A DNA stretch of 64,000 nt, from assembly GCA_021810905.1 (NCBI GenBank), contig JAJZQH010000007.1:1-64000 (forward strand), written 5' to 3'. Positions 6,492 to 15,502 of this stretch are shown one piece after another. The notes beneath the pieces were generated by a model. It searched no databases, was not told where the DNA came from, and worked only from the letters and a program-made list of their open reading frames with translations. Made by a program: the position numbers and the translations under genes. Source of the DNA: a bacterium (lineage in GTDB: Bacteria > UBA10199 > 2-02-FULL-44-16 > JAAZCA01). Each line of letters starts with the position of its first letter. Position 1 is the first letter of the stretch.

Positions 6492-7375
6492 AGCAGTCGA
6501 ATACGCTCGTGGGTATCCTGTGGCTCTCGCTAGCCGAAATCCTTTTCGTCGCCTGCTGGACCGCCATCAAATTCTTGGGAAGCCGGCTGCCGCTCTTTGA
6601 GATCGTATTCTTTAGGGCGATCATCTCCGTAGTGGTTCTGCTCCCGCTCGTATGGTGGCATATGCGTTCGTTTCGCGGCAGCAACCTGCGGCGCCTCTTT
6701 CTCCGTTCACTTTTCGGCTGGATCGCGATGTGTCTTTCGTTCTACGGCATGATCCATCTGCGCATGGGAAATGCGGCCACGCTAATCAACACTATGCCGG
6801 TCTTCGTGGCGCTCCTCTCGCCCGCGATGCTCGGCGAACCGCTCGCGCGAAAACAGTTCGTCTTCATCCTGCTCGCGTTCGCGGGCGTGGGCTTTATCCT
6901 CAAGCCGGACGCCACGATCCTCAACGCCCCCGCGATCCTCACCCTGGCGAGCGGACTGCTCACCGCGCTGGCGATGATCCAGATCCGCCAGCTCCATGCG
7001 ACCGACACCACCATGACGATCACGTTCTACTTTACCGCGATCTCCGCAATCCTCACGGCGCCCCTGGCAGTGCGCGGATTCCTGATGCCGACGATTTCGG
7101 AAGCAGGCTGGCTCATCTTTATAGGTGTGGTCATCTCATTCGCGCAGCTATTCATGACGCGCGCCTACCGCTACGCAGGCGCGGCCACTATCGCGCCATT
7201 CACGTATGTGGCAGTGATCGGGGCATTTGTGGCCGGGCTGATCTTTTTCGAGGAGATACCCGACGGCTGGTCGCTGATCGGCGCCGCAATAATCGCGGGG
7301 GGCGGAATAGGCGTCATGCTCACGGCGCCGCACCCTGAAAAGGTGCGTCAAATGCAAGCGCAGGGATCGAACTGA
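6488..7375 (+). CDS. DMT-superfamily permease (EamA repeats)
   Basis: A 295-residue protein with ten hydrophobic segments in two EamA halves (first from GILWLSLAEILFVACWTAIKFLG; second from TFYFTAISAILTAPLAV). Conserved inter-helix patterns FFRAIISVVVLLPL and AYRYAGAATIAPFTYVAVIGAFVAG are typical of drug/metabolite exporters of the RhaT/RarD group. The start overlaps the stop of the peptidase gene by 4 nt. Substrate unknown; export of an amino acid or metabolite is the usual role of the family. Confidence 0.9.
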   Translation: MKQSNTLVGILWLSLAEILFVACWTAIKFLGSRLPLFEIVFFRAIISVVVLLPLVWWHMRSFRGSNLRRLFLRSLFGWIAMCLSFYGMIHLRMGNAATLINTMPVFVALLSPAMLGEPLARKQFVFILLAFAGVGFILKPDATILNAPAILTLASGLLTALAMIQIRQLHATDTTMTITFYFTAISAILTAPLAVRGFLMPTISEAGWLIFIGVVISFAQLFMTRAYRYAGAATIAPFTYVAVIGAFVAGLIFFEEIPDGWSLIGAAIIAGGGIGVMLTAPHPEKVRQMQAQGSN

Positions 7376-7378
7376 AAC

Positions 7379-7963
7379 CTATTTATCCATCCCCTCCGCT
7401 AGGCACTGAAACGGCAGCTCGCGATAGAGATTGTTCGGCGGTGCATCGTCATTCGAGGTCGTCCACTCGGGTTCCCCGAGCGGCACGCGCACGTGGATGG
7501 CCTTCTTCGACGAGATGTCGGCGGCGCAGATCTTTTTCATACCGCTATAGAAAGGCCTGTACGCCGTGCCCTTTACCTTGTCGTCCAGCACGCCGCTCGC
7601 CAGGGCCTTCTGGTATTGTACGGAATCGACATAGCCCCACTTGTCTTCGTAGCCGGCTGCGGGCACGTATTTAGGCTTGTCCCAGTCGCCGCGGAGCGCG
7701 TACTGGCGTACCGCAAACTCGCGATAGACATAGCCTGTGGGGATGCTCGATAGCACCATGACGATCTTGTCGCCCTTGGTTGGCTTATTCTGCGGAATGA
7801 GCTGCGGACCCGGCTTTTTCATACCCTGCTCGATCTGATTCCACTGTTCATTCTGCAGCCGATGCTGTTCCTCGCTCTGATCCCACTGCGCGAGCGCCAT
7901 GAACGAAATCCCGACCACCGCGCAGAACGCGAATGCAAAGTAAAATACCGTCCTTTTTTTCAT
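7379..7963 (-). CDS. Secreted or membrane-anchored protein, unknown function
   Basis: A 194-residue protein. The second of two adjacent ATGs (7963) gives the better spacing from AGGGGG. The N-terminus KKRTVFYFAFAFCAVVGISFMALA is a signal peptide or single anchor. A Gln-rich stretch (QWDQSEEQHRLQNEQWNQIEQ) follows, then a mature domain containing IVMVLSSIPTGYVYREFAVRQYALRGDW and CAADISSKKAIHVRVPLG, with two Cys that could form a disulfide. No family is recognised. It converges on the EamA gene. Confidence 0.7.
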   Translation of the reverse strand: MKKRTVFYFAFAFCAVVGISFMALAQWDQSEEQHRLQNEQWNQIEQGMKKPGPQLIPQNKPTKGDKIVMVLSSIPTGYVYREFAVRQYALRGDWDKPKYVPAAGYEDKWGYVDSVQYQKALASGVLDDKVKGTAYRPFYSGMKKICAADISSKKAIHVRVPLGEPEWTTSNDDAPPNNLYRELPFQCLAEGMDK

Positions 7964-8120
7964 CATCTCCCCCTTGTCGATCGATAGTTCTGTCACTTTA
8001 TCATCTCTCAATTTTTTCGCAACTTCTCAGCGGGCCTGCCGATAAATCTCTGCACCTCGATATATCGCTATACGACGGTACTTGTGCTCTGAAGACAAGA
8101 GGCATAGGAGCAGACCCCAT

Positions 8121-9290
8121 ATGGACGTCAGAATTCCAGTATATCCACCGCTCGCAGACGACGCCTCTGCTTTCTCTGCAGAGGCGGACGAATCGCAGGG
8201 CTGTGATATAGATGTTGCCGCCGCCCCATCGATTGCGGAAGAGGCTGCATCGCCTTCGGCAGAGGCATCCGGCTCCTGCAAAAATGAATGCTCCCCGCGG
8301 CAAGCCGCGGGGTATCACCGGCAACATCGGCGATCACCCTCACCCTTCCCTCTCCCCTCAAGGGAGAGGGTGACGGAAACCCCGCAGCTTGCTGCGGGGA
8401 ATCATCTCATTGATGAAACGCCCTCGAGGGAAGATTTTTCCGTAGTACCTGCGGAAGAGCTCATGAGAGCGTTTAAGGATCGACTGAATGCACTGGGCAC
8501 ACCCGCTGAGAAACTGGGCTTTCTGCGCTATATACTAGTCTTTCTGGCCGGCAGGCCGACCGACTATCTGCGCTTCAGTCCATCCGGTTTGATAAGTGGC
8601 CTCTATTTCGTATCCTCATCTGCAGACAAGCTGCACAGGGAATTTCCGCTGACGAACCCTGCGACAGCCAGTCACAATGCGCTCGTCAAGCTGATATCGG
8701 ATTCATTTGAAATGGCCCACCCGCTGGAACGACAGCTCATCATGAAGGCAAATCTCACGGACGCCACGTCCATGCTCGTTGCGCAAATCCATTTGGCGCG
8801 TGCATTGAGGGTCACGTACGACAAGGCGTGGGAGGGAATTGCCCGGCAGAGCAGATCGGGAACAGCATACCTCGCAATGATGATGCTGCAGCTGCATGAC
8901 ACCGCGTGGAGGTATCAACGTCTTTTTGACAAAGACAAGGATTCCCTGGCATGGCACGAAAGTACTCTGGAACGCATCCGAGAGATAAAGCTGCGCCACG
9001 CGCTGCCTGAAGACGATCTCGCCTGGGCGCTGGGGCAGGTTCAGAGATTGGTGACGGCAGGCGCGGAGAGGGTATCTTCGTTTCACCCCGGCAACGCAGA
9101 AATTTATCGTGCGTCTAAAGAGTATATGGCAATGATGGAAGAGATATCGAAGGGACTTTATCTGTTTTCGACTCGAATTTATCAATCAGGCGCGGAATCG
9201 CTCTCCGCTCATGACATGCCTGGCCTTGCCAGGATATTCGCCATGCGCGCGGCCGAGGAGAGCGTGGCGGCTAAACGGCTGGGGCTTTAA
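8121..9290 (+). CDS. Helical protein of unknown function with in-frame repeat insertion
   Basis: A 389-residue protein from ATG 8121 (AGGAG ~10 nt upstream); a TTG further upstream is less likely. Residues ~1-55 are acidic and low-complexity. Residues ~56-95 (SPRQAAGYHRQHRRSPSPF through TPQLAAGNHL) are entirely encoded by dispersed hairpin repeats at 8291-8402, with the reading frame kept. The remaining ~290 residues are alpha-helical (LMRAFKDRLNALGTPAEKLGFLR; SHNALVKLISDSFEMAHPLERQL; EEISKGLYLFSTRIYQ). There is no signal peptide and no recognised family. The C-terminal domain looks like a genuine folded protein; the N-terminal third looks like a dispensable linker. Confidence 0.7.
   Translation: MDVRIPVYPPLADDASAFSAEADESQGCDIDVAAAPSIAEEAASPSAEASGSCKNECSPRQAAGYHRQHRRSPSPFPLPSRERVTETPQLAAGNHLIDETPSREDFSVVPAEELMRAFKDRLNALGTPAEKLGFLRYILVFLAGRPTDYLRFSPSGLISGLYFVSSSADKLHREFPLTNPATASHNALVKLISDSFEMAHPLERQLIMKANLTDATSMLVAQIHLARALRVTYDKAWEGIARQSRSGTAYLAMMMLQLHDTAWRYQRLFDKDKDSLAWHESTLERIREIKLRHALPEDDLAWALGQVQRLVTAGAERVSSFHPGNAEIYRASKEYMAMMEEISKGLYLFSTRIYQSGAESLSAHDMPGLARIFAMRAAEESVAAKRLGL
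8291..8402. repeat. Composite dispersed hairpin repeat inside a coding region
   Basis: Three hairpins in series: CCCCGCGGCAAGCCGCGGGG (8293-8312), CCCTCTCCCCTCAAGGGAGAGGG (8348-8370) and CCCCGCAGCTTGCTGCGGGG (8380-8399). The last two and their spacer recur almost identically at 47663-47731. Confidence 0.9.
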
Positions 9291-9379
9291 CAATGATCGG
9301 ACAGAGAAAATCAACTAAGCCTTGAATCGTCCCCCTCCACCGTGTTACTCATCTGTAAACTCTAACAGGAGGATGAGAA

Positions 9380-9982
9380 ATGACACACACGCTCATGAAG
9401 CTTCCATTTGGAAACGATGCGCTTGCGCCGAGCATCTCAGCCGAGACCATCGAGTACCATTACGGCAAGCACCATCAGACATACGTAACCAACCTCAACA
9501 ACCTGCTCACTGGAACCGGACTCGAAAATATGCAGCTGGAGGAGCTGCTGGTAACCGGCCTCGAACGCTCCCCCTCCGACAAGCGCACCGGCCTCTTCAA
9601 CAACGGTGCGCAGGTCTACAACCACAACTTCTACTGGTACACAGTTACGCCGGGCGGGGCGAAGACGCCCACGGGCAAACTCGCAAAGGCCATCGACGAG
9701 ACGTTCGGCAGTTTTACGAACTTCAAGGAGCTCTTCACCAAGACCGCGGTCGGCACCTTCGGCAGCGGGTGGTGCTGGCTGGTGAAGACGCGCGACGGAA
9801 AGCTGGAGGTCGTATCCACTTCCAACGCTAATACCCCGATCATCGAGAAAAAGACGCCGCTCATCACCTGCGACGTGTGGGAGCACGCCTATTATATCGA
9901 CTATCGCAACGCGCGGCCGAAGTACGTTGAGGCGTACTGGAATCTCGTGAACTGGGATTTCGCTGCGAAGAACTTCGGCTGA
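9380..9982 (+). CDS. sodB: Superoxide dismutase (Fe/Mn family)
   Basis: A 200-residue protein, standard length; ATG 9380 follows AGGAGG. Metal ligands are visible in order: His in EYHYGKHHQTYV (~27), His in NHNFYWYTV (~79), and Asp/His in DVWEHAYYIDYRNARPKYVEAYW (~160-165). The pattern GSGWCWLV is typical of the iron-type subgroup, though metal choice cannot be settled by eye. It disproportionates superoxide in the cytoplasm. It is followed directly by the 3' end of a group II intron on the opposite strand. Confidence 0.95.
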   Translation: MTHTLMKLPFGNDALAPSISAETIEYHYGKHHQTYVTNLNNLLTGTGLENMQLEELLVTGLERSPSDKRTGLFNNGAQVYNHNFYWYTVTPGGAKTPTGKLAKAIDETFGSFTNFKELFTKTAVGTFGSGWCWLVKTRDGKLEVVSTSNANTPIIEKKTPLITCDVWEHAYYIDYRNARPKYVEAYWNLVNWDFAAKNFG

Positions 9983-9999
9983 TACCAAAGTATGAGGAA

Positions 10000-11589
10000 A
10001 TCGGGATAGGGGCGGCGGGACAAATCATAATTGAGCTTGTCCCGCCGTGCCCCTCCCACACCACCGGACATGCGGGTCCGCATCCGGCGGTTCGGACGGT
10101 TGAGGTCACGCGCCGAGCTGCGGTAATCCCAGCTCGGCGTAGTAACGATTTGGCAGTGCGATGTGGATCGCCATCTTCGAGTTCTTCCACCAGCAATTAG
10201 TGTAGGCAGCCACTCGAGCCGCTGCGTCCGCGCTCATTCCGCGGGCCCGCAGCTTCCGAAACACCGTGCGCCCCTGCTTCCATTGCTTGAGTTGACAGGC
10301 TCTCAATCGATGCCGTATCCATTCGTCCAGCCCGCGAAAGACCTTCGGCGTATCTGCCAGCTTGTGATACTCCTTCCAGCCGAATAGATACTCGCGCAGT
10401 TCTTGCACGATCTGCCGGACGCTCCTTCCACGACTGCGTGACGTAATCTCTCGCACTCGCTCCTTCATCGCCTTCAAGGCATTGCCGGCTACTCGCCGCT
10501 TGATCGCGCCTCCTGCCGCCACCCAGAAACTGTAGCCCAGAAATTTGCGCTTTCTCGCTGGCGCTATCGCACTCTTCTCCTCGTTTATGCGCAGCCGGAG
10601 CTTCTTATACGTCCGGCGCATCGATTTCATCACGCGCTCACCGGCTCGCTTCGACCGTACATATACATTGCAGTCATCCGCGTACCGCACAAACGCATGC
10701 CCGCGCCGTTCCAGCTCCTTGTCCACTTCATCGAGAAGCACATTGGCCAGCAATGGCGACAACGGCCCGCCTTGAGGCGTTCCCTCGCCGCGCTCCGTCA
10801 CTACCCCGTTTGCCATTATCCCGGCTTCGAGGTAGCGCCGGATCAATCCCAGCATCCGCTTGTCGCAAATCCGCTTCGACACCCTTCCCATCAGAACATC
10901 GTGGTTCACTCGATCGAAAAATTTCTCCAGATCGATATCCACCACCCATCGCCTCCCGCCCTGCACGTACTGCTGTGCCTCGCGTATCGCATCATGCGCG
11001 CTCCGCTTTGGCCGGAATCCGTGGCTGTGCTTCGAAAACGTCGGATCGAATATCGGCTGCAGCACCTGCAACAACATCTGCTGGATGACTCGGTCAAGCA
11101 CCGTGGGAATGCCGAGCTCTCGCATTCCTCCGCCACTCTTTGGGATCTCCTGCCGTAATATCGCCTCTGGTCGATAGCTCCCGGTGATTAGTGCCTCTTG
11201 AATCTCCGGCCATCTCTCCTGCCGGCTTCTGTCTCACTACTACGGCCTCTGCTGACTTCTCGCTCCCCATTCCAACGGGTCGCCCTTTCAGGCGCTAGGC
11301 GAGTCCTCCCCAGGTAAGAATCACTGCCTTCACCGCATGATCGCCGAATTTACGCTGCCGCCCCTTGGTTGCTGGACCTTCGCGATCAGTTGCCCGCTCG
11401 GCCCGGTCGACCTCGCCTCTTATCCGGTTCTTGTTCATCGACCCGCGGCTTCGCTATGCGCTTCTTTCAGTGCCGGCCTCACGGCCGTGCCGAGTTCCCT
11501 CGGCGCTTCACCTTGCGCTTCGCTTGGATCGGTGCAACCTCCTCTCCGAGGGACTTTCACCCTCTAGCTGTGATTCATGCTGGGCACAC
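10000..11589 (-). mobile_element. Class C-like group II intron, internally deleted
   Basis: On the minus strand the 5' end reads GTGTGCCCAGCATGAATC (11589 down), then GAGGGTGAAAGTCCCTCGG and GAAGTCAGCAGAGGCCGTAG, all typical of bacterial group II introns. Domain V is at 10058-10094 (ACCGCCGGATGCGGACCCGC). Domain VI is a long hairpin (GGCGGGACAAG/TTTGTCCCGCC, 10011-10040) followed by a 3' end CTATCCCGAT near 10000. The intron sits immediately downstream of the terminator of the gene at 11637; inserting after intrinsic terminators is a hallmark of class C introns. Domain III and the 5' part of the encoded reverse transcriptase appear deleted near 11231, so it is probably no longer autonomous. 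Confidence 0.85.
10106..11233 (-). pseudogene. Group II intron reverse transcriptase/maturase, N-terminally truncated
   Basis: The open frame runs from just after a TGA at 11234-11236 and has no start codon before M at 11125. It begins within RT motif 1 (QERWPEIQEALITGSYRPEA, IPKSGGGMRELGIPTVLDR). It continues through VDIDLEKFFDRVNHD, GTPQGGPLSPLLANVLL, the catalytic YADD (FVRYADDCNVYV) and KFLGYSF. Maturase domain X and the usual ending IALPNRYYAELGLPQL are present, with no endonuclease domain, as in class C introns. About 60-80 N-terminal residues are missing. The catalytic residues remain, so a shortened protein from M11125 is conceivable, but I regard it as a decaying gene. Confidence 0.9.
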
Positions 11590-11592
11590 AAC

Positions 11593-11623
11593 AAAAAAGC
11601 CCCGCACGCCGCGGGGCTTTTTT
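11593..11623 (-). terminator. Rho-independent terminator of the M49-type gene
   Basis: Stem GCCCCGC/GCGGGGC (11599-11605/11611-11617) has A-runs and T-runs on both sides, so it can work in both directions. It directly follows the stop of the gene at 11637 and is the likely target motif for the adjacent group II intron. Confidence 0.92.
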
Positions 11624-11636
11624 ATACGCGCCGCTG

Positions 11637-13289
11637 TTATTTGTACGAATAGATCGGCCTGATATCCACCGGCACCGACTTGAGCCTGGCTATGGCCTCA
11701 TCCGCCTCAGGCGGCATGACACGATACTTATCGACGAAGCTCTTTGCCGCGGCGTAATCGCCCATAGCCTCTATCATGAGCACGTCCCGCGCGAGTCCGG
11801 CCAACGCTGATTCTATTTTGTTTCTGTTGATCCCGAAGAGGCCGGAGTTACGGTCGTATTCGATGCCGCCCTTCTCGCGCAGATAATTAAATTGCAGCGC
11901 ATTGCCGCCGCCGTGCGCCTCCTTGATTCCGAACCTCATGGAGCGGAAGAGTCCTGCCAGGTACGTAGGCCAGACTTTATCCGCAAACGCCTTCGGATAC
12001 AGTCCCTTCTCCGAGAGATAGAGCACGTTGTAGACCCCCAGAGCATCCGCCTTGCACTCCTCGACGATGGAATACAGGTCCGCGAGTTCTTTATTGACCG
12101 TTGTATCGCGCCCGCCTTTTTTTATCTTGCCGGGACCGATGCCGTGCGAGATCTCGTGCAGAAGCGTGTGCGCGAAGAAAGCCTCGAAATCCACGCCCGA
12201 CGCGTCCTGCGGCCGCATGACCAGCCGCGCTATGGGCTTGAGGATCTTGTCGAACTTGGCGGCCTGCACGTTCTTGAGCATCACCTTCTTGCTTCCCTCG
12301 CGCTCGCGCACGCGCTCGTCGTTGGGGAGGTTGAAGGCGAGGGTCTGCACGCCCGCCTTTGCCTCACCGCCGGAATAGATGAGATGAGCGACGACTATCG
12401 GCGAAGACAGGGAGCGGCCGATCCCCTTGTATTTATCTTCGATAGGAAGATGGCGCTCGAGTTCGTCCAGATACGCGACCACCTTTGAGAGGCGTTCGCT
12501 CTCCTTTGGATCGACGCGTGTGACGAAGGATTCGAACGCCGCCTTGTAACCGAAAAGGTTGTCTTCGTAGACTTCATACGGCCCTATCACGACCTCGATC
12601 GCGTGGTCCGTCAGGCGCACCCAGTCCACGTCGCTCTCGTAATAATCGTTTGTGAGAAACGCGTCAGCGCGGCTTCGCAGGAATCTGGCCAGGCTTTCGT
12701 TGTCGGAGAGCTTTGCGGCTTTGCGTAAATGAAGCGCGGCGGGTTCAAGAAATTCGCGATACTCCTCGGAATAAGGGATTGCCGCCAGTGCGCCGCCTTT
12801 TCGCCTGATGACGGTAAAATTGCTCTCAAACGATTCGCGATCGTCTCGATGCCCCTTGATCCAGGCCTGAAACTCTTCCTTGCTCATATCCGCAGGATAG
12901 AACGCTGCGCCCGCGGGCTTTGGCGGCGCCCCGGCGACAAACGGCTTGTCGTGATCGAGCCGGTCGTAAGGACCGGAGTTGATCAGGAAATATTCGTAGA
13001 GCAACGGCTCTTTTTTATCTCTTTTGAGTTCGCTTCTCAGCGCCACGTTGCCATCATAGACTTGGCGCAGGAATATCTCGTCCATGAGCCTCGATGCGTC
13101 GATCAGCTCACGCACGAGTTTCTTCTGTTTCGCGTCCAGGAGTTTCGGGTCGACCGCTATCTTCACCGGCGCAAACTTCGCGAATTCTTCCTTAATTTTC
13201 ATGACGTCTCCAGTCGGCGCAGAACCCGATGCAGCGATTGAAACCGCGCAAAGAGCCGCAGAAACGAGAACTGCCGCCGCCATTTTCAT
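11637..13289 (-). CDS. M49-type (dipeptidyl-peptidase III-like) zinc metallopeptidase
   Basis: A 550-residue protein; ATG 13289 has GGAGG 6 nt upstream. The N-terminus (MKMAAAVLVSAALCAVSIAASG) is a signal peptide. The zinc motif HEISHG lies at residues 378-383 and the second motif EECKAD at ~410-415, the arrangement of the M49 family; here the first motif is HEXXH rather than the eukaryotic HEXXGH. Long helical regions and the pattern LPNDERVREREGSKKVMLKN fit bacterial M49 relatives, sometimes annotated as Zn-dependent hydrolases. It probably cleaves dipeptides from peptides in the periplasm. The terminator at 11593 ends its transcript. Confidence 0.85.
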   Translation of the reverse strand: MKMAAAVLVSAALCAVSIAASGSAPTGDVMKIKEEFAKFAPVKIAVDPKLLDAKQKKLVRELIDASRLMDEIFLRQVYDGNVALRSELKRDKKEPLLYEYFLINSGPYDRLDHDKPFVAGAPPKPAGAAFYPADMSKEEFQAWIKGHRDDRESFESNFTVIRRKGGALAAIPYSEEYREFLEPAALHLRKAAKLSDNESLARFLRSRADAFLTNDYYESDVDWVRLTDHAIEVVIGPYEVYEDNLFGYKAAFESFVTRVDPKESERLSKVVAYLDELERHLPIEDKYKGIGRSLSSPIVVAHLIYSGGEAKAGVQTLAFNLPNDERVREREGSKKVMLKNVQAAKFDKILKPIARLVMRPQDASGVDFEAFFAHTLLHEISHGIGPGKIKKGGRDTTVNKELADLYSIVEECKADALGVYNVLYLSEKGLYPKAFADKVWPTYLAGLFRSMRFGIKEAHGGGNALQFNYLREKGGIEYDRNSGLFGINRNKIESALAGLARDVLMIEAMGDYAAAKSFVDKYRVMPPEADEAIARLKSVPVDIRPIYSYK

Positions 13290-13468
13290 CAACGCCTCCG
13301 CTTTCTGGCCGCGAGAATTGCCTCACGCCGTGGTCGAACGCAAGCGGATTAAGTGTCTTGCCTTCAGCAGGCTCATGTTTTATTGGGTTCTCCATCTGAA
13401 GCCCCTTCTTATCTCTTGATTTAAGTGCCTTCAGATGGCAGTTAGACCTTTCAAGGAGGAATTCAGCT

Positions 13469-13924
13469 ATGAAGAATCGGGTAAAGATCATCGTTCTTTC
13501 AGTCATATTTCTCGCGCTTCCCGTGTTCGCCTCATGCACTGGCGCACGGTGCGAGCACTGCGGCGAAACCGTCAAGATCGACAAGCTCGAAGGCGTGTTC
13601 TTCGACTTCGACAAGGCGACCATCAAGCCCGAGGGCAAAACGATCCTCGACAAGGACGTTGCACTCATGAAGAAGGACAAGTCGCTGGACGTCTCAATCG
13701 AAGGGTACTGCGACTACATCGGCTCCGACGAATACAACCAGAAGCTCTCCGAGCGCCGCGCGAATTCCGTGCTCGACTATCTCGCACAGAACGGCATCGA
13801 CAAGAGCCGCATGCGCGCCGTAGGTTTCGGACGCACCAAGCCCATAGCGCCTAACACGACCGAAGAAGGCCGCGCAAAGAACCGCCGCGTGGAGCTGCAC
13901 ATAATCAAGGCGCGGGCGAAGTGA
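13469..13924 (+). CDS. OmpA-family lipoprotein (Pal-like)
   Basis: A 151-residue protein; ATG 13469 follows AAGGAGG. The signal peptide ends in ALPVFASC, a lipobox whose Cys (~23) would be lipidated. The C-terminal OmpA domain (VFFDFDKATIKPEGKTIL, EGYCDYIGSDEYNQKLSERRANSVLDYL, GFGRTKPIAPNTTEEGRAKNRRVEL) binds peptidoglycan non-covalently. A short Cys-containing linker (CEHCGE) precedes it. It tethers the outer membrane to the wall and is distinct from the tol-pal cluster pal at 53243. Ten nt separate it from the M32 gene. Confidence 0.92.
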   Translation: MKNRVKIIVLSVIFLALPVFASCTGARCEHCGETVKIDKLEGVFFDFDKATIKPEGKTILDKDVALMKKDKSLDVSIEGYCDYIGSDEYNQKLSERRANSVLDYLAQNGIDKSRMRAVGFGRTKPIAPNTTEEGRAKNRRVELHIIKARAK

Positions 13925-13934
13925 TTGCGTTTCC

Positions 13935-15443
13935 ATGAACCCCACTTACAAAAAACTCCTCGCCCGCTGGAAGGATATATCCGCGCTCGCCTCGGCCTCG
14001 GGGCTTTGCGGCTGGGATCAGGAGACGATGCTCCCGCCGCGAGGTATCGAAGCTCGTTCCGAGCAGGAATCGGCGCTCTCCGGCGTGATCCATGAGAAAG
14101 TGATCGATCCGGAACTCGGAAAGATGCTGCGCGATCTGACGGAACATCCCGCAGGTCTCACGGCTGATCAGCGCGCGTGCGTACGCGAATGGGTGCGCGA
14201 CTACGAGCATTCGGTCAAGCTACCGCCGGAGCTCGTGCGCGAGATGGCCAGGGTGACCTCACTCTCGCAGGCCGCATGGATAAAGGCCCGCAAGGCGTCC
14301 GATTTCAAGGCATTCGCTCCGTGGCTCGAGAAGGTGATTGCGCTCAAGCGCCGGGAGGCGGATGCTCTGGGCTACAAGGGCGAGCGCTACGATGCACTGC
14401 TGGATACCTACGAACCTGAAATGACGGTGGCGCAACTCGACCCGATAGTCCAGCAGGTGCGCGAAGGCCTAGTGCCCATCGTCCACGCCATCAGCAGGTC
14501 TAAGGCTAAGATCAGCGATGAGCTGCTCAGGCGCAGATATCCGGAGGCCGATCAGGAGGCGCTCTGTAAGGAGATCATGACCATCGTCGGCCTCGATACG
14601 GAGGCCGCGAGGCTGGACAGATCAGCGCATCCGTTCTGCTGCGGGATTGCGCCCACCGACGTGCGCATTACAACCCGCTACGACGAACACTGGTTGCCTG
14701 GGTCGCTCTACGGCGTGATCCACGAGTCGGGGCACGCGCTCTACGAGCAGGGGCTGCCGGCAAAGCACTACGGCACGCCGCTTGCGGAAGCAGTGTCGCT
14801 CGGCATCCACGAATCGCAGTCGCGCTTCTGGGAGAACGTCATAGGCAGGAGCAGGCCGTTCGTAAGGTTTATATTCCCGAGGCTCAAGAAGCGTTTCCCC
14901 CTGGCGCTCGGCCGCGCGGACGCGGAGGCCTTCTATCGCTCCATCAACCACGTCATGCCCTCGGCCATCCGCGTGGAGGCCGACGAAGTGACGTACAACA
15001 TGCACGTGGTGCTGCGCTACGAGCTGGAAAAAGGACTCATGGCCGGCAGGATCAAGGTACGCGAGCTGCCCGCACTGTGGAACGAACGGATGAAGGAGTA
15101 TCTCGGCGTCACTCCCAAAAACGACGCCGAAGGCGTATTGCAGGACACTCATTGGCCGCAGGGCCTGGTCGGTTACTTCCCCACGTATCTCCTGGGCAAC
15201 CTCAACGCGGCGCAGCTATGGAACGCCCTCAAGAAGGACGTAAGAGGGGCGGAGGCGCAGGTCGCCAAAGGCGAATTGTCGCAGATACTTGGCTGGCTCA
15301 GAAAGAACGTCCATTGCCACGGCAGGCGCTACGGGCCAGCGGAGCTGATTGAGCGGGCCACGGGCGAGAAACCTACTCCTCGCTACTTCCTGGAATACCT
15401 GAAAGAGAAATACGGCGAAATCTACCAAATCGACCAATTCTGA
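13935..15443 (+). CDS. Carboxypeptidase Taq (M32) metallopeptidase
   Basis: A 502-residue protein of family-typical length. The zinc site HESGH lies at residues 263-267 (GVIHESGHALYEQGLP), followed by GIHESQSRFWEN, which supplies the downstream Glu ligand. The conserved C-terminal signature TYNMHVVLRYELEKGL and the ending GYFPTYLLGNLNAAQLW are also family features. M32 enzymes remove C-terminal residues from peptides in the cytoplasm; no signal peptide is present. It starts 10 nt after the OmpA lipoprotein gene. Confidence 0.95.
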   Translation: MNPTYKKLLARWKDISALASASGLCGWDQETMLPPRGIEARSEQESALSGVIHEKVIDPELGKMLRDLTEHPAGLTADQRACVREWVRDYEHSVKLPPELVREMARVTSLSQAAWIKARKASDFKAFAPWLEKVIALKRREADALGYKGERYDALLDTYEPEMTVAQLDPIVQQVREGLVPIVHAISRSKAKISDELLRRRYPEADQEALCKEIMTIVGLDTEAARLDRSAHPFCCGIAPTDVRITTRYDEHWLPGSLYGVIHESGHALYEQGLPAKHYGTPLAEAVSLGIHESQSRFWENVIGRSRPFVRFIFPRLKKRFPLALGRADAEAFYRSINHVMPSAIRVEADEVTYNMHVVLRYELEKGLMAGRIKVRELPALWNERMKEYLGVTPKNDAEGVLQDTHWPQGLVGYFPTYLLGNLNAAQLWNALKKDVRGAEAQVAKGELSQILGWLRKNVHCHGRRYGPAELIERATGEKPTPRYFLEYLKEKYGEIYQIDQF

Positions 15444-15457
15444 ATCTAAACTAACCA

Positions 15458-15482
15458 AGCCGGATGCGTGACATATCCGGCT
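15458..15482. repeat. Small hairpin between M32 and glgP
   Basis: AGCCGGAT (15458-15465) and ATCCGGCT (15475-15482) form an 8-bp stem in the leader of the phosphorylase gene. No T-run follows. It overlaps an upstream ATG at 15464, which argues for the glgP start at 15503. Confidence 0.6.
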
Positions 15483-15502
15483 GCATGATATATCCTCCCG
15501 CC

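Noticed and set aside
11337-11662. Short plus-strand ORFs in the intron 5' region
   Set aside because: The DNA matches group II intron RNA domains on the other strand, so the ORFs are incidental.
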